Assembly: GCA_028291365.1 (NCBI GenBank)
Contig: JAQGIE010000218.1
Span: forward strand, 1 to 49,840
DNA length: 49,840 bases
DNA from: Rhodospirillales bacterium
GTDB taxonomy: Bacteria; Pseudomonadota; Alphaproteobacteria; BOG-932; Roseiterribacteraceae
Reading direction: 5' to 3'
Positions 32,123 through 40,638 of this stretch are shown here, one piece after another; position 1 is the stretch's first letter; the number at the start of each line of letters is the position of its first letter. The notes beneath the pieces are model-generated. The model ran no database searches, had not been told where the DNA came from, and saw nothing but the letters and a program-made list of their open reading frames with translations. Both the position numbers and the translations under genes were made by a program.

Positions 32123-33174
32123 CGCAGCGATCCGTTGACCGCTTCGAGTGCGGCCGGTCCCGGCACCAGCTCGGCGTCGCCCAGCCGGTTGAGGCCGGTC
32201 GCGGGCGTGCGCAGCGCGCTGTGCAGATCGCTCGGTTCGGGATCGACGAACAGAAGCCCGGTGACGATCTCGCCCGCACGCCTGGCAGCGGCGAGATAGG
32301 CGATCGCGCCGTCGCGGTCATGCGCGTCGTAGTCGGGCGCCAGTTTGCGCAGGCGAAGCACGCTGCCGTCATGCTGGGTCACTTCGTCGACCGTGCCGGG
32401 TTCCTGCGCATGCACGATCTCGTCGCGGCCGACGATGAAGTCGAGCTGGTTCACCGCTTCGTTATGGGCGCGCACCCAGTCGAAGCTGCGGGTCGAGCCT
32501 TCATGATTGTTGAAGGCGACACAGGGGCTGATGACGTCGAGCAGCGCCGGTCCGCGATGCAGCAGCGCGCCTTGGATCAGCGGCACCAGCTGCGCCTTGT
32601 CGCCCGAGAAGCCGCGGCCGACATAGGTCGCGCCCAGCGACAGCGCCATCTGCGCCAGATCGATGCCTTCATCGGCATTGACCGCGCCCTTCTTGGATTT
32701 TGAGCCGCGATCGGCGGTGGCGGAGAACTGTCCCTTGGTCAGCCCGTACACGCCGTTATTCTCGACGATGTAGCACATGTCGACGCCGCGCCGCATCGCG
32801 TGCGCGAACTGGCCGAAGCCGATCGAGGCGGAATCGCCGTCGCCCGACACGCCGAGATAGATCAGCTCGCGATTGGCGAGGTTGGCGCCGGTCGCCACCG
32901 ACGGCATGCGCCCATGCACCGAGTTGAAACCGTGCGCCGGGTTCAGAAAATAGTTCGGCGTCTTGGACGAACAGCCGATGCCGGACAGCTTGGCGATGCG
33001 GTGCGGTTCGATCTCCAGCTCGAACACAGCCTGCACGATGGCGGCCGAGATCGAATCGTGGCCGCACCCGGCGCACAGGGTCGAGATCGTCCCTTCATAG
33101 TCGCGGCGCGTATAGCCGAGCTTGTTGGTCGGGAGCTGCGGGTGATGCAGCTTGGGTTTGGGGAGGAAACTCAT
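32119..33174 (-). CDS. korB: 2-oxoacid:ferredoxin oxidoreductase beta subunit (KorB-like)
   Basis: 351 residues from the ATG at 33174, the usual start before FLPKPKLHHPQLPTNKLGYTRRDYEG. It carries the thiamine diphosphate and Fe-S binding part: LCAGCGHDSISAAI, SGIGCSSKTPNYFL, and GDGDSASIGFGQFAHAMRR. This group oxidises 2-oxoglutarate (or a related 2-oxoacid) to acyl-CoA with reduction of ferredoxin. The gene begins four bases after the alpha-subunit stop. Its only G-rich upstream sequence comes from a hairpin repeat. The TAG stop lies in another repeat family. Confidence 0.93.
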   Translation of the reverse strand: MSFLPKPKLHHPQLPTNKLGYTRRDYEGTISTLCAGCGHDSISAAIVQAVFELEIEPHRIAKLSGIGCSSKTPNYFLNPAHGFNSVHGRMPSVATGANLANRELIYLGVSGDGDSASIGFGQFAHAMRRGVDMCYIVENNGVYGLTKGQFSATADRGSKSKKGAVNADEGIDLAQMALSLGATYVGRGFSGDKAQLVPLIQGALLHRGPALLDVISPCVAFNNHEGSTRSFDWVRAHNEAVNQLDFIVGRDEIVHAQEPGTVDEVTQHDGSVLRLRKLAPDYDAHDRDGAIAYLAAARRAGEIVTGLLFVDPEPSDLHSALRTPATGLNRLGDAELVPGPAALEAVNGSLR

Positions 33175-33178
33175 TGCA

Positions 33179-35071
33179 TCAATCCCCCACGAAGGCGGGG
33201 GTCCATCCCCCCGCACGACGCGCTGGTTGAGATGGATGCCCGCTGTCGCGGGCAATTTCGTTCGAAATCGCGCCGTGGATGAAGCGGGCCGTGATGGGCG
33301 AACCGTCGAAATGCACCAGCGACACGAGCTTGGCGGGATTGATGCCGAGCTCGGCGGTCAACAAGGTGCGCAGCTGCCCGTCGCGATTCTGTTCGACCAC
33401 GAAGATCTGGTCGTGGCGTTCGATCCAGGCTTTGACTTCGTCGGCGAACGGGAAGCCGCGCACGCGCAGCCCGTCGACCTGCAGCCCCGCCCCGCCCAGC
33501 ATTGCCAGCGCTTCGCGCATCGCGGGCGCGGTCGAGCCATAGAACAGCGCGCCGGTGCGGGTCGGGTGCGGCGCGTCGATCACGACCGGCGCCGGCACCA
33601 GATTCCGCGCCGTGGCATGTTTCTTCAGCAGCCGCTCGACGCTGTCGACATAGGCGGCGCCGTCCTCGGTGTAGCGCGCATAGCGGTCGTGGCTGCTGCC
33701 ACGCGTGAAATAGGCGCCCTTGGTCGGATGCGTGCCGGGATAGGTTCGGTACGCAATGCCGTCGCCATCGACGTCGAGATAGCGGCCGAATTCGAAGCCG
33801 GCCTCGAGCATCTCGGCGGTGACGACCTTGCCGCGATCGAGCTTGCGCGAGGCGTCCCATTTGAACGGCGCGCACAGCCGCTCATTCATGCCGATATCGA
33901 GATCGAGCATGACGAAGACCGGCGTCTGCAGCCGGTCGGCGAGATCGAAGGCCTGGGCGCCGAACTCGAACGCCTCGTACGGATCTTCGGGGAACAGCAG
34001 CACGTGCTTGGTATCGCCGTGGCTGGCATAGGCGCAGGCGAGCACGTCGCATTGCTGGGTACGCGTCGGCATGCCCGTCGAAGGCCCTGCCCGTTGCACA
34101 TTGAACAGCACGGCGGGAATCTCGGCGAAATAGGCGAGGCCCAGAAACTCGCTCATCAGCGAGATGCCCGGGCCCGACGTGCTGGTGAAGGCGCGCGCGC
34201 CGTTCCACGCCGCGCCCAGCACCATGCCGATCGAGGCGAGCTCGTCCTCGGCCTGCACGATGGCGAAGCGCTGATCGCCGGTGGCGCTGTCGACGCGGAA
34301 TTTCCTGCACCAGCGCTGGAAGGCTTCGGCGAGCGAGGTCGACGGCGTGATCGGATACCAGGCGCATACCGTGGCGCCGCCATAGACCGCGCCGAGCGCG
34401 GCGGCGGCGTTGCCTTCGACGAAGATCTTGTCGCCGACCTGGTCGCTCTTGCGCACGATGAGGCCGATCGGCTCGCCGAACGTCTCCTTGGCGCGTTCGC
34501 GGCCGAGGCGGAACGCTTCGACGTTGGGCGCGATCAGCTTGTCCTTGCCCTTGAACTGCTCGGCGATCAGCGTCTCGACCGTGTCGGCGTCCATCGACAG
34601 CAGAAACGACAGTGCACCGACATAGACGATGTTCTTGAACAGCTGGCGCTGCCGCGGATCCTTGTAGGCGGCGTTGCAGATCTCGGTCAGCGGCAGGCCC
34701 AAGGTGGTGACGTCGTCACGAAATTTCGACCGCGGCAGCGCGCGCGTCGAATCGTAGAACAGGTAACCGCCCGGTTCGATCGCAGCGAGGTCCTTGTCCC
34801 AGGTCTGCGGATTCATCTGGACCATGAGATCGACGCCGCCGCGCGCGCCGAGCCAGCCCGCTTCGGTGACGCGCACCTCGTACCAGGTCGGCAGGCCCTG
34901 GATGTTCGAGGGGAAGATGTTGCGCGGCGCGCAGGGCACGCCCATGCGCAGGATCGCCTTCGCGAACAGCGCGTTGGCGCTGGCCGAGCCCGATCCGTTG
35001 ACGTTGGCGAACTTGACGACGAAGTCGTTGACGGCCGCCAACTTATGATCGGCTAGGCGGCTCGATGGCAT
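33179..35071 (-). CDS. korA: 2-oxoacid:ferredoxin oxidoreductase alpha subunit (KorA-like), repeat-derived C-terminus
   Basis: 630 residues from the ATG at 35071, which overlaps the upstream flavoprotein stop by 19 bp. The gamma-type domain comes first (DFVVKFANVNGSGSASANALFAKAILRMG), then the alpha domain (EGNAAAALGAVYGGATVCAWYPITPSTSLAEAF, QAEDELASIGMVLGAAWNGARAFTSTSGPGISLMSEF). This fused gamma-alpha order is that of the KGOR group. The last 25 or so residues, after GAISNEIAR, are encoded by a hairpin repeat (33181-33258) and are not part of the family. The final TGA lies at the repeat edge. Partner of korB downstream. Confidence 0.92.
   Translation of the reverse strand: MPSSRLADHKLAAVNDFVVKFANVNGSGSASANALFAKAILRMGVPCAPRNIFPSNIQGLPTWYEVRVTEAGWLGARGGVDLMVQMNPQTWDKDLAAIEPGGYLFYDSTRALPRSKFRDDVTTLGLPLTEICNAAYKDPRQRQLFKNIVYVGALSFLLSMDADTVETLIAEQFKGKDKLIAPNVEAFRLGRERAKETFGEPIGLIVRKSDQVGDKIFVEGNAAAALGAVYGGATVCAWYPITPSTSLAEAFQRWCRKFRVDSATGDQRFAIVQAEDELASIGMVLGAAWNGARAFTSTSGPGISLMSEFLGLAYFAEIPAVLFNVQRAGPSTGMPTRTQQCDVLACAYASHGDTKHVLLFPEDPYEAFEFGAQAFDLADRLQTPVFVMLDLDIGMNERLCAPFKWDASRKLDRGKVVTAEMLEAGFEFGRYLDVDGDGIAYRTYPGTHPTKGAYFTRGSSHDRYARYTEDGAAYVDSVERLLKKHATARNLVPAPVVIDAPHPTRTGALFYGSTAPAMREALAMLGGAGLQVDGLRVRGFPFADEVKAWIERHDQIFVVEQNRDGQLRTLLTAELGINPAKLVSLVHFDGSPITARFIHGAISNEIARDSGHPSQPARRAGGWTPAFVGD
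33181..33258. repeat. Paired hairpin repeat read into the korA 3' end
   Basis: Left unit 33181-33206 (AATCCCCCACGAAGGCGGGG, then GTCCAT) and right unit 33232-33258 (ATGGATGCCCGCTGTCGCGGGC, a diverged arm) in inverted orientation. On the minus strand it is translated as the C-terminus of korA, and its GGGGGATT edge lies just before the korB ATG. Confidence 0.75.
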
Positions 35072-36846
35072 GCGCGATCCCCTGACTGAGCGATTTCGAG
35101 CAGGAACTTCTGCATGTCCCAGGCGCCGGTCGGACAGCGCTCGGCGCACATGCCGCAATGAAGGCAAACATCTTCGTCTTTGACCATGATCCGTCCGGTC
35201 TTGAGCGCGCCCGAAGCGTAGAGCGGCTGCGTCAGGTTGAGCGCGGGCGCGCTGAGCCGCTCGCGCACCTCGTTCTCCTCACCACTCCCGGTGAAGGTGA
35301 TGCAGTCGGTCGGGCAGATATCGACACAGGCGTCGCATTCGATGCAGAGCTTGTCCTCGAACACGGTCTGCACGTCGCAGTTCAGACAGCGCTGCGCCTC
35401 CTTGAATGCGAGCCGGTCGTCATAGCCGAGCTCGACTTCAAGCTTGATGTTCGACAGCGCGCGTTCGGCGGGAAGCTGCGGCACCTTGAATCGCAGATCG
35501 TTCGAACGGTCGTTGTCGTAGCTCCACTCGTGGATGCCCATCTTCTGGCTTGCCAGGGTCACGTGCGGCGGCGGCCGGTCGGCGACGTCCTGGCCCTGAC
35601 AGAATTTGTCGATCGAGATCGCGGCCTGATGCCCGTGCGCGACGGCCCAGATGATGTTCTTGGGCCCGAACGCCGCGTCGCCGCCAAAGAACAGTTGCGG
35701 CACCGTCGATTGCAGCGTGTCGGCGTTGAGCTTGGGCAGACCCCATTTGTCGAATTCGAGTCCGACGTCGCGCTCGATCCAGGGGAAGGAATTCTCCTGG
35801 CCGACCGCGATCAGCACTTCGTCGCATTCCATGCGCACGTCCGGCTCGCCGGTGGGCCTGGCGCTGCGCTTGCCGTCGGCGCCGACCACCGGTGCGACTT
35901 TCTCGAACACCATCGCGACCAGCTTGCCGTTCACGTGCTCGAAGCTTTTCGGCACCAGCCAGTTGTGGATCGGAATGCCTTCGTGCTGCGCGTCTTCCTT
36001 TTCCCAGGGCGACGCTTTCATTTCTTCGAAGCCCGAGCGCACCACCACGCGCACGTCTTCGCCGCCCAGGCGCTTGGACGAACGGCAGCAATCCATCGCG
36101 GTATTGCCGCCGCCAAGCACCAGCACGCGCTTGCCGATCGAGGTGACGTGGCCGAACGACACCGACGACAGCCAGTCGATGCCGATATGGATGCTGGCGG
36201 CCGCTTCCGTGCGGCCCGGCAGATCGAGATCGCGGCCGCGCGGTGCGCCCGATCCGACGAACACCGCATCGAAGCCCTGGCCCAGCAGCGATTTCAGACT
36301 GTCGACGCGTTCGCCGCTGCGCACCGTCAGGCCGAGCCGCGCGATGTAGCCGACTTCTTCGTCGATCACGCTTTCGGGCAAGCGAAAGCGCGGGATCTGG
36401 GTGCGGATCATGCCGCCGAGCTTGTTGTCGCCGTCGAACACGGTGACGTCGTAGCCGAGCGGCAGCAGGTCGCGCGCCACCGTGAGCGAGGCAGGCCCGG
36501 CGCCGATCAGCGCGACGCGCTTGCCGTTCTTCGCCGCCGCGGCGAGCGGCATGCGCGCGGTGACGTCGCCTTTATGGTCGGCGGCGACGCGCTTCAGGCG
36601 GCAGATTGCGACGGGTTCGTCTTCGACGCGGCCGCGGCGGCAGGCGGGCTCGCAGGGGCGGTCGCAGGTTCGACCGAGAATTCCGGGGAATACGTTGGAG
36701 TACCAGTTCACCATATACGCGTCGGCGTAACGGCCCTGGCTGATCATTCTGATGTATTCGGGGACGGGGGTGTGGGCCGGACAGGCCCATTGGCAATCGA
36801 CGACCCGATGAAAATGCTCGGGTGCTTTGATATCGGTGGGCTTCAT
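35053..36846 (-). CDS. GltD-like FAD oxidoreductase with two C-terminal 4Fe-4S clusters
   Basis: 597 residues from ATG 36846; a TTG at 36849 has slightly better spacing from GAGGTG. The N-terminal Fe-S ligands Cys18, Cys22, Cys61, Cys65 and Cys69 are those of the glutamate synthase small subunit. Two Rossmann folds follow (VALIGAGPASLTVARDL for FAD; VLVLGGGNTAMDCCR for NAD(P)). The end is a ferredoxin-like domain with CIECDACVDICPTDC and CLHCGMCAERCPTG. It heads the korA-korB operon and is the likely electron exchanger between ferredoxin, the oxidoreductase and NAD(P)H. It is not glutamate synthase itself, as no gltB is near. The 259 bp upstream (36847-37105) show no gene. Confidence 0.9.
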   Translation of the reverse strand: MKPTDIKAPEHFHRVVDCQWACPAHTPVPEYIRMISQGRYADAYMVNWYSNVFPGILGRTCDRPCEPACRRGRVEDEPVAICRLKRVAADHKGDVTARMPLAAAAKNGKRVALIGAGPASLTVARDLLPLGYDVTVFDGDNKLGGMIRTQIPRFRLPESVIDEEVGYIARLGLTVRSGERVDSLKSLLGQGFDAVFVGSGAPRGRDLDLPGRTEAAASIHIGIDWLSSVSFGHVTSIGKRVLVLGGGNTAMDCCRSSKRLGGEDVRVVVRSGFEEMKASPWEKEDAQHEGIPIHNWLVPKSFEHVNGKLVAMVFEKVAPVVGADGKRSARPTGEPDVRMECDEVLIAVGQENSFPWIERDVGLEFDKWGLPKLNADTLQSTVPQLFFGGDAAFGPKNIIWAVAHGHQAAISIDKFCQGQDVADRPPPHVTLASQKMGIHEWSYDNDRSNDLRFKVPQLPAERALSNIKLEVELGYDDRLAFKEAQRCLNCDVQTVFEDKLCIECDACVDICPTDCITFTGSGEENEVRERLSAPALNLTQPLYASGALKTGRIMVKDEDVCLHCGMCAERCPTGAWDMQKFLLEIAQSGDRACHRAA

Positions 36847-37105
36847 CAAGGTCGCACACCTCGCCAGGGCGATCGGTCAGATGCCGGACTCATGGGCGCC
36901 TCCAACTTGCCGTGCAGTGCTTGAAGACCGGATCGGACACCCGCGCTGTGCGGGCGTCAAGCAAGGCGCGGACCGCATTTCGCTGCTGCATCGCAAGATA
37001 GGAGACAAGATAGAAGACAGGCTGTCGGAGTCGAGATCGATCGGGCGTCGGGATCGGAACCGCCGCAGGGGCCCGCCGTGTTCCTTCCCTAAAGGAGAGA
37101 TGCAC

Positions 37106-37438
37106 ATGGTCGACATGGACGAAATCGAACGTCGTATTCGCGAGCGCGCCCATCAGCTTTGGGAACGCGAAGGCCGCCCGGAAGGCCGCGATGCGGCGCA
37201 TTGGGAGATGGCCAAGGAGCTGGTCGCGATCGAGGACAACCAGCGCAACATCACCAAGCCCAACCCGGTCGCCGAAGGGCATGTCTATGCCGATCGCGTC
37301 GGCACGGTCGAACCGCTGGAAGCGGTCGAGAATGCCGGTGAATTTCCCACCCTGACCGACCAGGGCGAAGGACGGGCCGCCCCGGTGCGGCGCGGCAAGG
37401 AAGAAAAGCAGGCGATGGAGGAAGAGACGACGGTCTGA
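37106..37438 (+). CDS. DUF2934 family small protein
   Basis: 110 residues. The start at ATG 37106 lies seven bases after AAAGGAGA, better than the ATG at 37100 which touches that site. The N-terminal MVDMDEIERRIRERAHQLWEREGRPEGRDAAHWEMAKEL is a DUF2934 domain, a short helical unit found in alphaproteobacterial proteins of unknown function, often charged and probably cytosolic. The remaining half is acidic and unstructured in appearance. The gene is 116 bp upstream of udgX, and a LexA-like box lies between, so it is probably separate. Confidence 0.8.
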   Translation: MVDMDEIERRIRERAHQLWEREGRPEGRDAAHWEMAKELVAIEDNQRNITKPNPVAEGHVYADRVGTVEPLEAVENAGEFPTLTDQGEGRAAPVRRGKEEKQAMEEETTV

Positions 37439-37482
37439 ACATTCGGGGTGATTCCCGACTCGACTCGTTCCGCCCCAGACGA

Positions 37483-37497
37483 GTACAAAAGAAGAAC
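37483..37497 (+). promoter_or_regulatory. LexA (SOS) box-like site upstream of udgX-imuA-imuB-dnaE2
   Basis: GTAC-AAAAGAA-GAAC differs by one base from the alphaproteobacterial SOS consensus GAAC-N7-GAAC. It is 57 bp before the udgX start, in the expected position for LexA control of a translesion synthesis operon. The match is by eye only. Confidence 0.5.
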
Positions 37498-37554
37498 ATC
37501 GCCGGGAGCCGGGAGCCAGGGTCCGTTGTTCTCTCAGGCGAGAGGAGACCGCCC

Positions 37555-38202
37555 ATGGCCATCAAGCTTCCGCCCGACAGCGCCGCCCGCTTTCTGCCCG
37601 AAAACCCCACCGATCTGGCGGCGCTGCGCGATGCGGCGGCCGGCTGCACCGCCTGCCCGCTGCACCAGCTCGGCACCCAGACCGTGTTCGGCGAAGGCTC
37701 GAAACGGGCCGATGTGATGCTGGTCGGCGAGCAGCCGGGCGACGCCGAGGACATCGCCGGCAAGCCCTTCGTCGGCCCTGCCGGCAAGCTGCTGGACCGG
37801 GCCCTCAAAGAGGCCGGGATCGACCGGCGGAAAACCTACGTCACCAACGCGGTGAAGCACTTCAAATGGGTCCCGCGGGGCAAGCGCCGGATCCATTCCT
37901 CGCCCAATACGATGGAAATTCGTGCGTGTAATCCGTGGCTTAAGGCCGAGATCCTGGCCGTCCGGCCGCGCGTCCTGGTCTGTCTGGGGGCGATCGCGGC
38001 CGCTGCGGTGATCGGGCCAAAATTTCGTGTAACGAAGGATCGGGGACGATTCGTCCCGAGCGAATTCGCGCCGTATGTGGTAGGAACGATCCACCCCTCG
38101 ATGCTTCTCCGGTTGGAGGACGAGGAGTCCAAACGGATTGAATATGGGCGGCTCGTCGAGGACCTCCGCTTGGTCCACGACGTACTGGCCCAAGCGGCCT
38201 GA
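37555..38202 (+). CDS. udgX: UdgX-type uracil-DNA glycosylase
   Basis: 215 residues. It has the family 4-like Fe-S cysteines (Cys31 and Cys34 in CTACPL, Cys125 in ACNPWL, and Cys in VLVCLGA), the motif GEQPGDAEDIAGKPFVGPAGKLLD near 58-81, and GTIHPSML near the end. Residues 110-114 are KRRIH, the loop that is diagnostic for UdgX, whose His attacks and stays covalently bound to the abasic site after uracil removal. The gene lies 13 bp before imuA, so it should be expressed with the mutasome. This links a DNA-crosslinking glycosylase to error-prone synthesis. Confidence 0.93.
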   Translation: MAIKLPPDSAARFLPENPTDLAALRDAAAGCTACPLHQLGTQTVFGEGSKRADVMLVGEQPGDAEDIAGKPFVGPAGKLLDRALKEAGIDRRKTYVTNAVKHFKWVPRGKRRIHSSPNTMEIRACNPWLKAEILAVRPRVLVCLGAIAAAAVIGPKFRVTKDRGRFVPSEFAPYVVGTIHPSMLLRLEDEESKRIEYGRLVEDLRLVHDVLAQAA

Positions 38203-38215
38203 AGCGGGCCGCTCG

Positions 38216-39019
38216 ATGGAAAGCCACCGGCTTGAAGCCGCGCTCGCCCCCCTCCTGGCGGCCGGGCTGGTGGCACGCGCCGGCGCATCTGCGTACGACG
38301 CCAGACCCGCGGCTTCGCCTGCGGCGACGGTGGTTGGGACGGGTGCGCCGGCGCTCGATTCTTGGCTGCCCGGCGGCGGGCTCGCCCGCGCCGGGCTGCA
38401 TGAATTCACCGGCGCTCCGCTCGACCTCGCCCCGCTCGCTTTCGCGCTCATTCTGGCCGGCCGTGGGGCCAATTGCAGTGGCGCGGGCCCCGTCATCTGG
38501 ATCCGTCTCGCCCATGCCACGTCCGAACACGGCCTGCCCTATGGGTTCGGCTTGGCGCAGATCGGGTTCGATCCCGACCGTTTGATCCTGGTCGACGCTC
38601 CCAATGCACGCGACGCGCTGTGGGCGGCCGAGGAATCGCTGCGCGCTTCGTGCGGCGACGCGGTGCTGCTCGACGGCGTCGCGCCCGATCTCACCGCGCA
38701 ACGGCGCTTGCTGCTGGCCGCCGAACAAGGCGAAGGCCCCGCCTTCGCCACCTACGCTGCAACCAAAGTGGCGACATCGAGCGCCGCCACGACGCGCTGG
38801 CTCGTGACGTCGCAAGCAGCTGGGCCGGATGCGGTGGGCGTCGGGGCGCCGCGCTGGCGCGTCGACCTCGAACGCTGCCGCGGCGGACGCGCCGGCCGCT
38901 CGATGCTGCTCGAATGGAACGAAGCCGGACGCGTGCTGGTCGAGGCGACCGACGCGCAGCTTCACGCTGCGCACAAGAAGCAGCCGGTGCCGGCGGAGAA
39001 GCTGCGGAAAGCCGGCTGA
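38216..39019 (+). CDS. imuA: ImuA-like mutasome protein (RecA/SulA-related)
   Basis: 267 residues from ATG 38216. The core resembles a RecA-like fold without a clear Walker A motif: ALDSWLPGGGLARAGLHEFTG, PVIWIRLAHATSEHGLPYGFGL, VLLDGVAPDLTAQRRLLLAAEQGE, WRVDLERCRGGRAG. Members of this group replace ImuA' in ImuB-DnaE2 cassettes and are needed for damage-induced mutagenesis. Its TGA overlaps the ATG of imuB by one base. Confidence 0.88.
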   Translation: MESHRLEAALAPLLAAGLVARAGASAYDARPAASPAATVVGTGAPALDSWLPGGGLARAGLHEFTGAPLDLAPLAFALILAGRGANCSGAGPVIWIRLAHATSEHGLPYGFGLAQIGFDPDRLILVDAPNARDALWAAEESLRASCGDAVLLDGVAPDLTAQRRLLLAAEQGEGPAFATYAATKVATSSAATTRWLVTSQAAGPDAVGVGAPRWRVDLERCRGGRAGRSMLLEWNEAGRVLVEATDAQLHAAHKKQPVPAEKLRKAG

Positions 39020-40638
39020 TGGCACGCCGTTACGTCGCCGTCTGGTTTCCCTTCTTCGCGATCGACCGCTGGCGCAGCGCGCGCAACGCGGCGGCGCCCG
39101 CGAACGACGATCCTTTCGTGCTGATCGAAGCGCACGCGCATGGGCCGCGCCTTGCCGCGCTCGATGCCAGGGCGCGCGCGCTGGGCCTGACCATCGGGCG
39201 TCCGCTCGGCGAAGCACGCGCTCTCGAACCGGCGCTGCAATATGACTGGATCGACGCGAGCCAGGATCGCGCAACGTTGGCGCGGTTCGCCGGCTGGGCG
39301 CAGCGTTGGACCCCGCTCGCCCATGCACAGCAACCGGACGGGCTGGCGCTCGACATCACCGGTTGCGCCCATCTGTTCGGTGGCGAAACCCATCTGCTGC
39401 AGGATCTGCGCGCGCGTTTCCGCGCCCTGGGCTACACCACGCGCGCCGCCGCCGCCGACACGCCGGGCGCGGCCTGGATGCAGGTGCGCTGGGGCGACGG
39501 CGAGTCGATTCCGCGTGGGCACCTGCGGCTGCATCTCAACAAGCTGCCGGTCGAAGCGCTGCAGCCCGACGAGGCGACGCGCGAGACGCTGCGCACGCTC
39601 GGCATTCGCGAGGTGCGCGAAATCGATGCGCTGCCGCGCGCCGGGTTGGGTGCCCGCTTTCCCGAGTTGCTGCAGCGGCTCGACGCGGCGCTGGGCCGCG
39701 TGCCGGAAGCGGGTCCGTCGCGGCGCGCGGTGCCGCGGTTTCGCACGCGGCTGGTTTTCGCCGAACCGATCGCGACGCGCGAAGCGCTCGAGGCTGCGCT
39801 GGACCGGCTGCTCGACGCGCTTTCGGTGCAGCTCGAACGCGAGGTGCGCGGCGCGAGGCGGCTCGACCTTACCTGGTTCCGCGTCGACGGCAGCACGCAG
39901 CTGACGCGCATCGACACCTCCGCGCCGACGCGCAGTGCGCCGCACCTGAAACGTCTCTTTCTCGAACGGCTCGACCGCGTCGATCCCGGTTTCGGCATCG
40001 ACGCGGCGACGCTGGTCGCGCCCGCGACCGACTACAATCCGGCGCATCAGCTCGGTGCGGGCGGCCTGCTCGGCGAAAGACTGCGCGATGCGGCGCCTTT
40101 GATCGACCGGCTGCAGACGCGGCTGGGCGCGTCGCGCGTGCTGCGCCCGGCGCCGCTCGACAGCCATGTGCCCGAACGCGCAGCGAGCTTCGCCGCCGCC
40201 GGCGGCGCGCCGGCCAGACATGCCTGGCCGGTGCGCGGTCCCCGCCCGTTGCTGCTGCTGCCGCGCGCCGAACCGATCGACGCGATCGCGCAGGTGCCCG
40301 ATCATCCGCCGCTGCGCTTCACCTGGCGGCAACGTACGCGCCGCGTGCTTGCGGCGGACGGTCCGGAACGGATCGAACCCGAATGGTGGCGTGAAGCGGG
40401 CGGCGCGCTCGACCGTCTGCTGCTGACCGCGACCCGCCTCGGCGATGAAGACGGCGACGAAGACGATGCATCACCGGTCGCGATCGACGACACGCTGTCA
40501 CCCGACCTGCCCGATCCGTCCTTGCGCGATTACTACCGCGTGCAGGCCGATGACGGCCGCCGCTACTGGGTGTTCCGCGTCGGCCTCTACCAGCCCGACC
40601 TGCCGACGCGCTGGTACCTGCACGGCATCTTCGCATGA
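39019..40638 (+). CDS. imuB: ImuB, catalytically degenerate Y-family polymerase
   Basis: 539 residues. It starts RRYVAVWFPFFAIDRWR, the ImuB version of the Y-family N-terminus, in which the catalytic acidic residue of DinB-type polymerases is absent (WFPFF in place of D-x-D-x-FF). LDITGCAHLFGGE and the helix-hairpin-helix region (LGIREVREIDALPRAGLGARFP) are typical. ImuB serves as a hub that binds the beta clamp and DnaE2 rather than synthesising DNA. The start overlaps imuA and the end overlaps dnaE2 (ATGA). Confidence 0.92.
   Translation: MARRYVAVWFPFFAIDRWRSARNAAAPANDDPFVLIEAHAHGPRLAALDARARALGLTIGRPLGEARALEPALQYDWIDASQDRATLARFAGWAQRWTPLAHAQQPDGLALDITGCAHLFGGETHLLQDLRARFRALGYTTRAAAADTPGAAWMQVRWGDGESIPRGHLRLHLNKLPVEALQPDEATRETLRTLGIREVREIDALPRAGLGARFPELLQRLDAALGRVPEAGPSRRAVPRFRTRLVFAEPIATREALEAALDRLLDALSVQLEREVRGARRLDLTWFRVDGSTQLTRIDTSAPTRSAPHLKRLFLERLDRVDPGFGIDAATLVAPATDYNPAHQLGAGGLLGERLRDAAPLIDRLQTRLGASRVLRPAPLDSHVPERAASFAAAGGAPARHAWPVRGPRPLLLLPRAEPIDAIAQVPDHPPLRFTWRQRTRRVLAADGPERIEPEWWREAGGALDRLLLTATRLGDEDGDEDDASPVAIDDTLSPDLPDPSLRDYYRVQADDGRRYWVFRVGLYQPDLPTRWYLHGIFA

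Noticed and set aside
35053-36846. Glutamate synthase small subunit (gltD)
   Set aside because: The fold is GltD-like, but the C-terminal two-cluster ferredoxin domain and the overlap with korA, with no gltB nearby, favour an oxidoreductase partner role.
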